From Paenibacillus sp. PL91 (lineage in GTDB: Bacteria > Bacillota > Bacilli > Paenibacillales > Paenibacillaceae), in the NCBI RefSeq assembly GCF_012935325.2, contig NZ_JABBYG020000001.1:930001-994000 (forward strand): a stretch of DNA of 64,000 bases, written 5' to 3'. Below, piece after piece: positions 54,366 to 63,978 of this stretch. Every line of letters starts with the position of its first letter. The stretch's first letter is position 1. Below the pieces are notes generated by a model, which saw only the letters and a program-made list of their open reading frames with translations, had not been told where the DNA came from and made no database searches. A program made the translations under genes and the position numbers.

Positions 54366-55235
54366 ATGATCAATTTGACAATCGGGGAAAAAGTATGGCA
54401 AGCAGTCGTTTATTTTATTCTTATTTTACTATCCCTACTTTGCTTACTTCCCTTTTTATATGTGGTTGCTGTTTCAGTGACGCCAGAATCGGAAGTGTTA
54501 AGAAGAGGAATCGTTATTATACCAGAATCCTTTACTTTTCTAGCCTATAAAGAAGTATTCATTTCTCATGGTATCGGGCAGGCGTATAAAATTACGTTGT
54601 TTCGAACGATTGTAGGCACTGTGCTTAATGTGTTTTTTACGGTAATAGCGGCTTATCCGTTATCCAAAAAATATTTGCCTGGTCGAAGCCCGTTTTTACT
54701 ATTCATTGTCTTTACCATGATGTTTGGGGGAGGATTAATTCCGACTTATTTATTAATCCGCTCTCTTGGATTGCTAGACAGTCCGTGGGTATTGATTATT
54801 CCACATCTCATTAGTGCATTTAATCTGGTGATCATTAAAGGCTTTTTCGAGCAATTGCCTGCTGAAATCGAGGAATCAGCGAGGGTAGACGGTGCAAGTG
54901 AGCTTCAGTCGTTATGGCGGATCGTTTTACCCCTGTCCTTGCCCGTCCTTTCCACCATTTCCTTATTTTACGCAGTCGGCCATTGGAACAGTTATTTCGA
55001 TGCTATTGTTTATATCAATGATTCCAACTTCATGCCGCTTCAAGTTATCTTGCGCAACATCCTGCTTAACGTCGCAACACAAAGCGCTGATTCGCTCGCC
55101 AATTCCGGAGCTGTTAGTACGTTCGCTGTGCAAATGGCTGCAGTTGTCGTGACTACGGTTCCGATTTTGATCGTATACCCATTTATGCAAAAGCATTTTA
55201 CCAAAGGTGTGCTCTTGGGATCGGTTAAAGGTTAA
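54366..55235 (+). CDS. carbohydrate ABC transporter permease, LplC/YtcP type
   Basis: This 289-residue permease has the EAA loop EESARVDGASELQSLW and the C-terminus TKGVLLGSVKG. I choose ATG 54366, with GAGGTGG 9 bp upstream; an in-frame ATG at 54336 lies within the preceding gene and has no site. It pairs with the permease at 53405. Confidence 0.92.
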   Translation: MINLTIGEKVWQAVVYFILILLSLLCLLPFLYVVAVSVTPESEVLRRGIVIIPESFTFLAYKEVFISHGIGQAYKITLFRTIVGTVLNVFFTVIAAYPLSKKYLPGRSPFLLFIVFTMMFGGGLIPTYLLIRSLGLLDSPWVLIIPHLISAFNLVIIKGFFEQLPAEIEESARVDGASELQSLWRIVLPLSLPVLSTISLFYAVGHWNSYFDAIVYINDSNFMPLQVILRNILLNVATQSADSLANSGAVSTFAVQMAAVVVTTVPILIVYPFMQKHFTKGVLLGSVKG

Positions 55236-55302
55236 AAAGGCATTCGAACCTAAGTTATTACGGGGAAACCGTGATAATATATAAGCAAAGGGAGAGGTCA
55301 TT

Positions 55303-56889
55303 ATGCAGCGTAAAAAGATTTCATTTGCTATTCTGACAGCAATAATGGGTGTGGCAACGGTATTGTCAGGATGTGGGGAACAAGGAGAAGTTATATCGAC
55401 AGCTTCGAGTCATTCGCAAGGCCAGCCTAGCCAGTTTTCAACCAAAATGAAGATCTCGATGTTTAACCAAGGCACTTTCAACGCTGCTGCTCCGCTTCCT
55501 CCCCGTGAAGAAGATATCCAACGCCAAATGTTGGAAAAAGCAGTGAATATCGACTTGGAAATGATGATTCCTCAATCAGGGCAAGCAACGACTAAATTAA
55601 ATACGCTCATTGCTGGCGGAGATATTCCAGATTTGATCTTCTTGAAGAGCCGGGCTGATCTCGCGCAATATTATGACCAAGGCGTTCTTGCGGATTTGAC
55701 ACCATACTTGGATCAATTTCCCGAATTGAAAAAGCGTTTTGGCGAAGACTCATGGGAAGCGATGACCTATCTAGGAAAAACCATTGCCGTTCCAGGTTAT
55801 GATAATGTAAACGGGATCAGTCGAAGCTTCTTCATCCGAAACGATTGGCTGACAAAGTTGAATATGAAAGTACCGACAACCTCTGACGAGCTGTTCGAAG
55901 TGATGAAAGCCTTTACAGACAAAGACCCTGACGGAAACGGCAAGAACGATACGTATGGGTTCATAGGCGGAATGAATAAAGAAGGCAATCTGCAAACCTA
56001 CGGCTTCGATAGTTTGATGTGGATGTTTGGCGTCAATCCTCCCTCAGCCATTGAAGTGAAAGACAATAAACCGGTGTTCCTGTTTACCGACCCAAAAATG
56101 AAAGAAGCGCTTGCTTATATCAATAAAATGATGGAAGCCAAAGTTGTAGATCCAGACTGGGTGACGATGAATACTCCCGATTTGTTGGACCAAAAGTTAT
56201 ATAAGGGGAAAATCGGCTTCATGATAAGGGATGCCCGTAGGCTGGAACCGGATGCTCAGCAGAAAATGAAAGAAATTAGCGGAGAGGTGCCGGAATGGAT
56301 CGTCATTCCTCCAATGAAAGGGCCATACGGCGATCAAATCGTGGAGAGAAAATCATTCCAAGGCAATTCATGGGCCATTTCCAAGAAAGCTGACAAGGAC
56401 AAAATTATTCGAATCCTGTCTATGCTGGAATATCTCTTTACGGACAAAGAAGCATACCCTTATTTCGCATATGGCCTTAAAGGTATTCATTGGGATCTGG
56501 TGGACGGCAAGGTTAAAAACAAAACCCCCGATTTAACGAAAGAAATGAAAGAAAAATATCTGTGGGTCGATCATTATAGAATGCCGCGCCGTGGTGATGA
56601 TGCCGAGTATTTCAGCTTCCAGAATCCAAAGACGGCAGAAGCATTTAAGAACAATCAGCAATATGTGGCGCCTACTTTGCCCGGGAATTTATTGACTGCA
56701 GACCCGAGCGATACATTGGCAGCTGACCGCCAACGTTTCATTAATGAAAGCTTGGTCAAATTTATGACTGGCAAAGACCCTCTTACCAACTGGGATCATT
56801 TCCTCAACACGTTGGAGACCAAGTTTGATATGCAGAAATATAAGGACACAGCAATCAAGCAATTTAAAGAAGCAGGCTTAATCAAGTAA
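55303..56889 (+). CDS. extracellular solute-binding lipoprotein, LplA/YtcQ type
   Basis: This 528-residue lipoprotein has the lipobox VLSGC at about residue 24. Motifs: IAGGDIPDLIFL, FFIRNDWLTKLNMKVPTT, DKDPDGNGKNDTYG, YGLKGIHWDLVDGK. AGGGAGAGG precedes ATG. A strong terminator follows its stop, separating the importer from the regulators. Confidence 0.92.
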   Translation: MQRKKISFAILTAIMGVATVLSGCGEQGEVISTASSHSQGQPSQFSTKMKISMFNQGTFNAAAPLPPREEDIQRQMLEKAVNIDLEMMIPQSGQATTKLNTLIAGGDIPDLIFLKSRADLAQYYDQGVLADLTPYLDQFPELKKRFGEDSWEAMTYLGKTIAVPGYDNVNGISRSFFIRNDWLTKLNMKVPTTSDELFEVMKAFTDKDPDGNGKNDTYGFIGGMNKEGNLQTYGFDSLMWMFGVNPPSAIEVKDNKPVFLFTDPKMKEALAYINKMMEAKVVDPDWVTMNTPDLLDQKLYKGKIGFMIRDARRLEPDAQQKMKEISGEVPEWIVIPPMKGPYGDQIVERKSFQGNSWAISKKADKDKIIRILSMLEYLFTDKEAYPYFAYGLKGIHWDLVDGKVKNKTPDLTKEMKEKYLWVDHYRMPRRGDDAEYFSFQNPKTAEAFKNNQQYVAPTLPGNLLTADPSDTLAADRQRFINESLVKFMTGKDPLTNWDHFLNTLETKFDMQKYKDTAIKQFKEAGLIK

Positions 56890-56892
56890 ATA

Positions 56893-56930
56893 AACAAAGA
56901 GAGAGGCTATAAGTAGCCCCTCTCTTTGTT
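56893..56930 (+). terminator. rho-independent terminator
   Basis: AACAAAGAGAG (56893-56903) pairs with CTCTCTTTGTT (56920-56930); the inner GGCTA/TAGCC continues the stem around a short loop. The tail has few further Ts. It separates the lipoprotein gene from the regulators. Confidence 0.7.
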
Positions 56931-56978
56931 GTCCTATGCTATTCTTAGTTTATTACAGGTTTAAAAGGAAGATGACCG

Positions 56979-58718
56979 ATGCGAAGAAGAATCAGCTTGC
57001 CATTAAAATTATTTTTTATCGTGTTGGCGTTTGTATTAAGCTGCATAATCTTGATAAGCCAATTGTCCTATCGATATGTCCAAAAGGAAATAAGAACCAA
57101 TGACATTTTTTACACGAACCAAATACTGGACAAGGTCGACCAATATTTGACGATTAATTTTTCCTCCTTCCAGACGATCTTGTTCTCAGTCGAAACATCG
57201 GTGAAAGCAAACATAAATAATACGGAAGTGATTAAAAAGCAATTAAGAGAGCTATATGAGCTCAATAGTAATTACGTCAGTAACATTTACTTGATCAAAA
57301 GCGATTTATCCATACTAGGCGGAAGTACGCCTACTCGAATTTTCGATGAACCTTTATCTGACAGAAAACCTTTATTTGATGCGGCCGACAAGAACAGACG
57401 GACTACATTTGTCAGTGATCCTTATAAATCTAAGTATTCCGGATGGACAGTTACGATGGTTCGATATTTGAACGGCTCTCCGTTTCCTATTGCCATTGCG
57501 GTAGATTTGGACCTTAATGCCATTGAAGAAACCTTGTTCAAGATTAATAAAAAAGAACAAATGAATCTGGCCCTAATCACCACGTCGGGAAAAATCATTG
57601 CCGGATTTTCTGAAAATAGGGGACCCCTGAATATTCAGGATCATACTTTTTCAATCGGGGAAACGTCAGCGGAACAAATTCTTGATACTACGGGAACAAG
57701 CCTTCAACTTCATACAAAAGCAGGCATGCCGGTCTCCATTCTGAAGAAACCGACGGAGAAATTCAATTGGTTCATCATCTCGATTAACGATGAATCTCGC
57801 TTGGGAGCTGCGTTGTCCAGATTGGAAACCTATTATATCGGGCTTCTAGTTGCAGGTCTTTTATTAAGTTTGTTCATTTCCTTTTTTATTGCCAAATATA
57901 TAAGAAATCCGCTCTATGATCTCAAAAGAAAAATGAAACGGGTGGAGCAAGGCGATTTGACAACGACACTTACCATCAACCGCAACGATGAATTCGGCGA
58001 TCTTTCCCGAGCGTTCGACCGTATGCTGCAGCAAATTGTGGAGCTGATTCGGCGAGCGGAGCTTCATAATGAACTTGAGCGGAAGCTGGAAATCCAAGTG
58101 CTGCAGTCTCAAATTAACCCTCATTTTCTGTATAACACGCTTGGTTCTATCAGCAATGTCATACGCCTCGGACAAATAGAGAAAGTAGATGTGGTGATCG
58201 AGTCTCTCATTTCAATATTGGAATACGGGATTGCCGACGCTTCGGAGAAGGTTTCACTACGTCAGGAGTTGCAAAATGTATCGGACTATATCGCGATCCA
58301 GAACATCCGTTATAACAGGCATTTCCACTTAATTGAGAATATAGAAGAAGGGTTAATGGATTTTCCGGTTTTTCGAATGCTGCTGCAGCCCATTGTGGAG
58401 AATAGTATTTTCCATGGCTATAATGGCGGGGGAATCGAAGGGCATATTACTATTCATGCGTACAGGGAGGGCGGCATCGTCATGATAGAAGTAGTTGATC
58501 AAGGCGAGGGAATTCCAACGGAAAAAATAAAGCATATTTTAATTTCAGAACCGAGTGATTTGGAAGTAAAAAGGAAAAGAATCGGGTTAAATAATATTCA
58601 TGGTCGAATAAGACTTCATTACGGGGAACAGTTCGGGCTGCAAATCATAAGCATACCTAAGGAAATAACCCGTGTCCGCGCCGTATTCCCGGCAGGATTG
58701 TTTAAAGGAGATGCATAA
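56979..58718 (+). CDS. YesM-type sensor histidine kinase
   Basis: This 579-residue kinase has a first membrane segment LFFIVLAFVLSCIILISQL, an extracellular sensor, a second segment IGLLVAGLLLSLFISFFIA and HAMP. The phospho-His is in INPHFLYNTLGSIS; the N box is IVENSIFHG and the G box DQGEGIPTE. AAAGGAAG precedes ATG. The stop overlaps the following start (TAATG), coupling it to the regulator at 58718. Confidence 0.9.
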   Translation: MRRRISLPLKLFFIVLAFVLSCIILISQLSYRYVQKEIRTNDIFYTNQILDKVDQYLTINFSSFQTILFSVETSVKANINNTEVIKKQLRELYELNSNYVSNIYLIKSDLSILGGSTPTRIFDEPLSDRKPLFDAADKNRRTTFVSDPYKSKYSGWTVTMVRYLNGSPFPIAIAVDLDLNAIEETLFKINKKEQMNLALITTSGKIIAGFSENRGPLNIQDHTFSIGETSAEQILDTTGTSLQLHTKAGMPVSILKKPTEKFNWFIISINDESRLGAALSRLETYYIGLLVAGLLLSLFISFFIAKYIRNPLYDLKRKMKRVEQGDLTTTLTINRNDEFGDLSRAFDRMLQQIVELIRRAELHNELERKLEIQVLQSQINPHFLYNTLGSISNVIRLGQIEKVDVVIESLISILEYGIADASEKVSLRQELQNVSDYIAIQNIRYNRHFHLIENIEEGLMDFPVFRMLLQPIVENSIFHGYNGGGIEGHITIHAYREGGIVMIEVVDQGEGIPTEKIKHILISEPSDLEVKRKRIGLNNIHGRIRLHYGEQFGLQIISIPKEITRVRAVFPAGLFKGDA

Positions 58719-60340
58719 TGGCGAGAGAGTACACCTGCTTCATCGTTGATGATGAAGATCTAATCATTCAAAGATTGGAACTGTTTTTTAGAGAGCTCTC
58801 CCATAAGGAAAGGCGATTCCATCTAGTGGGAAAAGCGAATGATGGGCTGAAGGGGATAGAGGAGATCTTAAAGCTTAAGCCGGATATCGTGATATCCGAT
58901 ATCGTTATGCCGCGAATGGATGGGATTTCGATGATTGAGCAGTTAAAGCCGGAGCTGCCTCATACCCAATACATTCTTTTGACCGCCTATTCGTCTTTTG
59001 AATACGCACAGAGAGCTATTCATGCCAACGTATTGGAGTACATTGTTAAGGTTCCGCTCAGGGAAACGGATTTGGATCGAGCTTTGGAAAAGGCAGCCGG
59101 AATTTTGGATGAGGTTAAGAAAAAAGAACAGGAATTTCAATCTTTAAACGTATCTGTACTTGAAAATAAATATAGAGTCCGCAAGCAATTTTTTAACGAG
59201 CTGATCAGAGGCGAAATCCCTTCTCATCGCGCATCGGATTTCGCCAATCGTATGCAGTTCCATTTCTTTCAAGCCAACTATTGCTGCTTTATTGTTGAAA
59301 TGAATCAGTATGAAAGCTTCCGGAATGAATATTCAGCGGTTGACCAAAACATCTTGAAATATGCGATTACGAATGTAATCGAAGAAACTGTGATGAATTG
59401 TGGCAGTGGTTTAGCTACGGATCTATCCGATAATCGTTTTATTGGCTTTCTTTCCTGGGAAAATAATCGCAGTGATATGGATACGGAATTTGCTTGCCAT
59501 ACATTGGGTAATCAGATCGTCTCCCATTTGCATCAATATTTGAATCAAAGGGTATCCATAGCTTTTGGCAGTCCGCATCGAGGCTGGGATTCCATCAAAC
59601 AAGCTTATATGGAAGCTAATAATGTGAGTGAGGATTTCTATTATCATGCAGAGAAAGTAGTCAAAACACCCGTGCATCGGCTCCATTACCGTAATGACAG
59701 AAAGGAGGACTTTCAGCGGAAACTGGCTGATTTTGTTACATGGGTGCAAAGAAAAGTTTCCAAGGAAGAGCTGGAGAAAGAAATTTCTGATTTAAACCAA
59801 TTTGTTACGGAGCATAAAATCCATAAGTCCATCATGGCACCTATGCTTCGAGACGTGTACAGAGACATTACTGCGAAATTTAAATCGGGGAACACATTGA
59901 CCACGGATGTAGCAGAGTTTCCCATAAATTTTATGGCATTTCGGGAGCAGCTAGCGTATATTGGCGACTTCACATTCGAATATGTACACGCTGGCCAGCT
60001 TTTGCATCGTGAAGAAATCATGAGAGCCATGCGGTTTATAGAGAAAAATCTGAAACAGCGTTTAACGTTGGAGGCGATTGCCGAGGATGTGAATTTATCT
60101 CCTTCCTATTTTAGCAGCCTATTTAAAAAAACAATGAACGAAGGCGTTATCAGCTACATCAATCGCAAAAAAGTTCAATTGGCTCTTGAGCTGTTGTATG
60201 TTCAGGATTATTCTATATTGGAATTGTGTGATGAAGTGGGAATTGTAAACGAAGGGTATTTTTGTAAACTATTCAAAGAATATACGGGTGATACACCCAA
60301 GCAATATCGGATAAAAATGACACGGTATGAATCCAAATAA
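58718..60340 (+). CDS. YesN-type response regulator with AraC DNA-binding domain
   Basis: In this 540-residue regulator the receiver Asp is in IVISDIVMPRMDG, with the Lys in YIVKVP, where the usual Pro follows after a Val. The C-terminal AraC domain contains TLEAIAEDVNLSPSYFSSLF and CDEVGIVNEGYFCKLF. It probably drives the importer operon at 53405 and the oxidoreductase downstream. It is translationally coupled to the kinase at 56979. Confidence 0.9.
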   Translation: MAREYTCFIVDDEDLIIQRLELFFRELSHKERRFHLVGKANDGLKGIEEILKLKPDIVISDIVMPRMDGISMIEQLKPELPHTQYILLTAYSSFEYAQRAIHANVLEYIVKVPLRETDLDRALEKAAGILDEVKKKEQEFQSLNVSVLENKYRVRKQFFNELIRGEIPSHRASDFANRMQFHFFQANYCCFIVEMNQYESFRNEYSAVDQNILKYAITNVIEETVMNCGSGLATDLSDNRFIGFLSWENNRSDMDTEFACHTLGNQIVSHLHQYLNQRVSIAFGSPHRGWDSIKQAYMEANNVSEDFYYHAEKVVKTPVHRLHYRNDRKEDFQRKLADFVTWVQRKVSKEELEKEISDLNQFVTEHKIHKSIMAPMLRDVYRDITAKFKSGNTLTTDVAEFPINFMAFREQLAYIGDFTFEYVHAGQLLHREEIMRAMRFIEKNLKQRLTLEAIAEDVNLSPSYFSSLFKKTMNEGVISYINRKKVQLALELLYVQDYSILELCDEVGIVNEGYFCKLFKEYTGDTPKQYRIKMTRYESK

Positions 60341-60441
60341 GGTTGCAAAAAAAATCTATGAATTTTTCTCGAAATCATGTAAAAAAACGGGGATTAAAAA
60401 GTCTACCATGATAGATGTATCTAATCATGGAGGGTATCAAA

Positions 60442-62667
60442 ATGGAGCTTATTAAAGCGGATGTAACCGTCGTAGGCGGAGGAATTGCTGGGCTATGCGC
60501 CGCCATTGCTGCCGCACGTCAAGGGCTGCAAGTTTCACTTATTAATGATCGGCCAGTTCTTGGGGGGAACGCCAGCAGCGAGGTCAGGGTTCATATCAAC
60601 GGGTCAGCATATCTCGGAAACAGTCCTTCCTATTATGCGCGTGAGGGCGGGGTGGTGGAAGAACTCAAGATGAAGATTTTCCACTATAATCCGTTATATA
60701 ACAAGAAGCTTATGCTTTCGCTTTCGGATACGGTCTTGTTGGATATGGTCTATGATGAGCCTAACATTTCTCTATTTCTGAATACATGCGTGCATGAAAC
60801 GGGAATGGAGAACGGCAGAATCAAATGGGTGGGGGGCCTTCAACTCGCTTCCGAAAGAAAATTCCGTTTTGAAAGCCCTACCTACATCGATTGCTCCGGA
60901 GACGGGGTCGTGGGATATCAGGCTGGTGCTCTCTTCAGATGGGGGAGAGAAGCGAAGCATGAATACAAGGAAGACTTGGCTCCTGAAGTGGCGGACCATT
61001 ACACCATGGGAGACACGATCCTTTTTCAAGCCCGTGACGTAGGATATCCCGTTCCGTACAAGAGGCCTGGCTTTGCCTATGATATTACGAAGCTGGGCTT
61101 TTTCGATAGTATCAGAAAAGGTTTGAACCATCGGGCTTTTCCTAGAAAAATCAACGGGCTAGGCGGATTGTGGTGGCTGGAGTACGGCGGGCATATGGAT
61201 GTTATCAAAAACAATGAAGACATCGCATTGGAGCTAAGGAAATTGGTTTACGGGATTTGGGATTATATCAAAAATAGCGGCGAGTTTGATGATGTGGACC
61301 ATCTAATCTTGGATTATGTATGCCCAATTCCGGGAAAAAGGGAATCGAGGCGGTTTATTGGGGATCACATGTTGTCTCAGAACGATCTCACAGCAAAGCC
61401 GCATTTCGAAGATGCCGTATCCGTCGGGGGATGGTATATGGATTTGCATGCTGCTAAGGGCATTTATGATGAGGGACCGGCTACAGCATGGAATTTCGTG
61501 CCTGGATTGTACAATATTCCTTTCCGCAGCTTATATTCCAAAAATATTCCCAATCTGATGTTCGCTGGTCGCAATATAAGTGCTACCCATGTTGCTTTCG
61601 GATCTACAAGGGTAATGGCAACCTGCGGTTGTATGGGGCAGGCGGTTGGAACGGCTGCTTCGTTATGCTTGAAATATGAGGTAGACCCCGCAGCGATAGT
61701 CGAAGCTCATATGGGAGAACTGCAAGCGCTGTTGCTTCGAGACGGACAAACGATTGTAGGGCTTCAAGAGGCATTGGATCCTTACTTCGCTGACGGATTA
61801 ACTATTCGTGCCTCGTCTCAGCGCTGCTATGCCAATCCTCATCCAACCGAAGAGATTCCCTTGGAGAATGGTTTATGTTTGGTCTTGCCGATTCATACAT
61901 CCGTGGCGGAAAGCGTACGGATCAAAGTTAAAAATGTTTCCGAGCATTCGGAAACGCTGCATGTGAAGCTGTTTGGTGGGGAACGGAAGGAAAACTACGT
62001 TCCCGCCTGCGAGTTGAAAGATTACCGCTTGGCTATTGCAGCCGGTCATGACGACTGGATTACGCTGGACTTGGGCTGCAAGAAGCCGGCGGACGACAAA
62101 ATTTACATCGTACTAGAAGGTACAGCTAGCATTGCCGTATACAGCAATGAAGAGAAAATGACAGGAGCGGTTAGCTTCCATTATAGGCCGGAAGAGCCGT
62201 CCAGGCTGAAGAAATTCAATAAAAGCATTTGCTTTAAGGACCTGCTGCCATCCCAGAATATGTATAATCCTGAGAATGTCGTCAATGGCTATTCCAGACC
62301 TTATGGCCTGCCGAACGGCTGGATTTCTGAACGCACGGAAAGACAGGAATGGTTGGAATTCTTGTTTGCAAGCCCCAAAAATCTGGACGAAATCCATCTT
62401 GTTTTCAATTCGCAGCTGGATTTGGAGCATTTCGACGATCCTATCAAGCCGCTTATCCAAGATTATGATGTGACCTTGACCTTAGAAGACGGAACTGAGA
62501 GGGAAATTAAAATCCGTGGCAATTATCTTACGTTGAATAAACATAAGGTGGATGCGAAATGTGTAACCCGAATCCGGTTTGATTTCTGTGCAACTTATGG
62601 TTCGCCTTATTTTGAAGTGTTTGCTGTAAAATTGTTTGCTCCTAAAACGACAAGTGAGGTCAGGTGA
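60442..62667 (+). CDS. FAD-dependent oxidoreductase with C-terminal discoidin-like domain
   Basis: In this 741-residue protein, residues 1 to about 430 form an FAD oxidoreductase with the Rossmann motif VVGGGIAGLCAAIAAARQG and the loop LGGNASSEVRVHINGSA. It carries RESRRFIGDHML, a marker shared with the 51518 protein, and the C-terminal contact GRNISATHVAFGSTRVMAT with GQAVGTAASL. A beta-rich segment (450-600) and a final domain (about 600-741; ENVVNGYSRPYGLPNGWIS, EWLEFLFASPKNLDEIHLVF) resembling F5/8-type modules follow. No signal peptide is seen, so this sugar-binding-like module is inside the cell. The start is ATG 60442 after GGAGGG. The SGNH gene begins 6 bp after its stop. Confidence 0.8.
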   Translation: MELIKADVTVVGGGIAGLCAAIAAARQGLQVSLINDRPVLGGNASSEVRVHINGSAYLGNSPSYYAREGGVVEELKMKIFHYNPLYNKKLMLSLSDTVLLDMVYDEPNISLFLNTCVHETGMENGRIKWVGGLQLASERKFRFESPTYIDCSGDGVVGYQAGALFRWGREAKHEYKEDLAPEVADHYTMGDTILFQARDVGYPVPYKRPGFAYDITKLGFFDSIRKGLNHRAFPRKINGLGGLWWLEYGGHMDVIKNNEDIALELRKLVYGIWDYIKNSGEFDDVDHLILDYVCPIPGKRESRRFIGDHMLSQNDLTAKPHFEDAVSVGGWYMDLHAAKGIYDEGPATAWNFVPGLYNIPFRSLYSKNIPNLMFAGRNISATHVAFGSTRVMATCGCMGQAVGTAASLCLKYEVDPAAIVEAHMGELQALLLRDGQTIVGLQEALDPYFADGLTIRASSQRCYANPHPTEEIPLENGLCLVLPIHTSVAESVRIKVKNVSEHSETLHVKLFGGERKENYVPACELKDYRLAIAAGHDDWITLDLGCKKPADDKIYIVLEGTASIAVYSNEEKMTGAVSFHYRPEEPSRLKKFNKSICFKDLLPSQNMYNPENVVNGYSRPYGLPNGWISERTERQEWLEFLFASPKNLDEIHLVFNSQLDLEHFDDPIKPLIQDYDVTLTLEDGTEREIKIRGNYLTLNKHKVDAKCVTRIRFDFCATYGSPYFEVFAVKLFAPKTTSEVR

Positions 62668-62672
62668 AGTCG

Positions 62673-63881
62673 ATGAAGGAATTATTCCCTCGAGGAGGGC
62701 TCCCTAATGTCATTCAGAAGCTGGAAAATGGGGAAACCGTGACAATCGTCTATTTCGGCGGCAGTAATACCCGTTCTGAAGGATACAGGGTCATGACGGC
62801 GGATTGGCTTCGCGAGCGATATCCCAAGGCGGATATCCGCTCTGTGAATGCAGGCATTTCTGGGACAGGATCGGATTTGGGCTGTGCCCGTTTGGAGACA
62901 GATGTACTGCGTCATCAGCCTGATCTAGTGTTTGTTGAATTTGTCGGCAACGATGGCGGAGATTCCAATTCCAAGGCGCGGATCGAAGGAATCGTCCGTC
63001 AAATCCGCAAGCAGAGCCGGTTTACCGATATCCTGTTCGTTTATACGCTGAAGGAGCGGGATGTGGTCGGATTTCAGTCCGGGGAATACCAGAAGGGAGC
63101 TCTTATGCAGGAGGATGTGGCAGACTATTACGGCATTCCTTCGATTCATCTAGGCGTAGCGGTCAGTCACTTGGTATCGGAGGGAAAGCTCGTTTTTACC
63201 GCAAAGTCAGACGTGTCCATTCCCGGAGCAGTTGTTTTTACGCATGATTCGATCCATCCGACCATTCCCGAAGGACATCAGATTTACACGGATACAATCA
63301 CCCGGTCGTTTGAGCAAATTAGCGAACTTCGAGGTCGCGTGGGAAGGGTCGAGCATAACTTGCCTCAGGACCCTTTGGTCCCGGACAATCCATGGGAATA
63401 CGCCGTTATGCTGCCGCTGGAAGGACATGCCGATTTTTCGGCAGGATGGTCCTATATGACCCCCGATGATTTAGCTTTGGTCCGCGAGTATGATTGGTTG
63501 TTCCCTGGTTTATGGCGAGCAGTCGATCCTGGAGAGGCGATCTCGGTGCAGTTCAAAGGCACTCACATCGGGCTGTTCGATATCGGGGGGCCTGATTCCG
63601 GCAGATTGAAGGTGACGGTGGATGGAGGGGAACCCTTCATAGTCGATCGATTCACAACATATAACGATCATAATCGGAATCAGTATGTTTTCTTGCCGGA
63701 GTTCCCGAATGGGAACCATACGGTTCGCTTCGAAGTCGATACCGAGAAGACAGACAAAGCGGCAGTGTTTGAGGCATGCAACAATGAACGAAGTATGGAG
63801 CATGTTCGGCAGCATCCGGATTGGTACGATCAAACGGTGATCCAGCTTGGGAAGTTGTTGTTGGTGCAGCCGCCATTATAA
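62673..63881 (+). CDS. SGNH hydrolase with C-terminal jelly-roll-like domain
   Basis: In this 402-residue esterase-like protein, block I is GGSNTRSEGYR (Ser in GGSN instead of GDSI), the Gly block NAGISGTGSD, block III Asn in FVEFVGNDGGD and the final Asp/His in HDSIHPTIPEGH. Residues about 250-402 are beta-rich (HIGLFDIGGPDSGRLKVTVDGG, NGNHTVRFEVD), like the accessory domain of CE2-type acetylesterases but at the opposite end. There is no signal peptide. It probably deacetylates an imported sugar. ATG 62673 follows AGGTG; GTG 62664 overlaps the previous stop. Confidence 0.82.
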   Translation: MKELFPRGGLPNVIQKLENGETVTIVYFGGSNTRSEGYRVMTADWLRERYPKADIRSVNAGISGTGSDLGCARLETDVLRHQPDLVFVEFVGNDGGDSNSKARIEGIVRQIRKQSRFTDILFVYTLKERDVVGFQSGEYQKGALMQEDVADYYGIPSIHLGVAVSHLVSEGKLVFTAKSDVSIPGAVVFTHDSIHPTIPEGHQIYTDTITRSFEQISELRGRVGRVEHNLPQDPLVPDNPWEYAVMLPLEGHADFSAGWSYMTPDDLALVREYDWLFPGLWRAVDPGEAISVQFKGTHIGLFDIGGPDSGRLKVTVDGGEPFIVDRFTTYNDHNRNQYVFLPEFPNGNHTVRFEVDTEKTDKAAVFEACNNERSMEHVRQHPDWYDQTVIQLGKLLLVQPPL

Positions 63882-63912
63882 TGAATAAAATCGGTTTTGT
63901 TTCCATTGTAAG

Positions 63913-63968
63913 ACCTACATCTTATCTGACTGCAGTTGAGCAATCTAATACGATGTAGGTTTCTTTTT
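63913..63968 (+). terminator. rho-independent terminator
   Basis: ACCTACATC (63913-63921) pairs with GATGTAGGT (63952-63960) across a 30-base loop, followed by TTTC and seven Ts. It ends locus G. Confidence 0.75.
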
Positions 63969-63978
63969 TTCACTTAAA

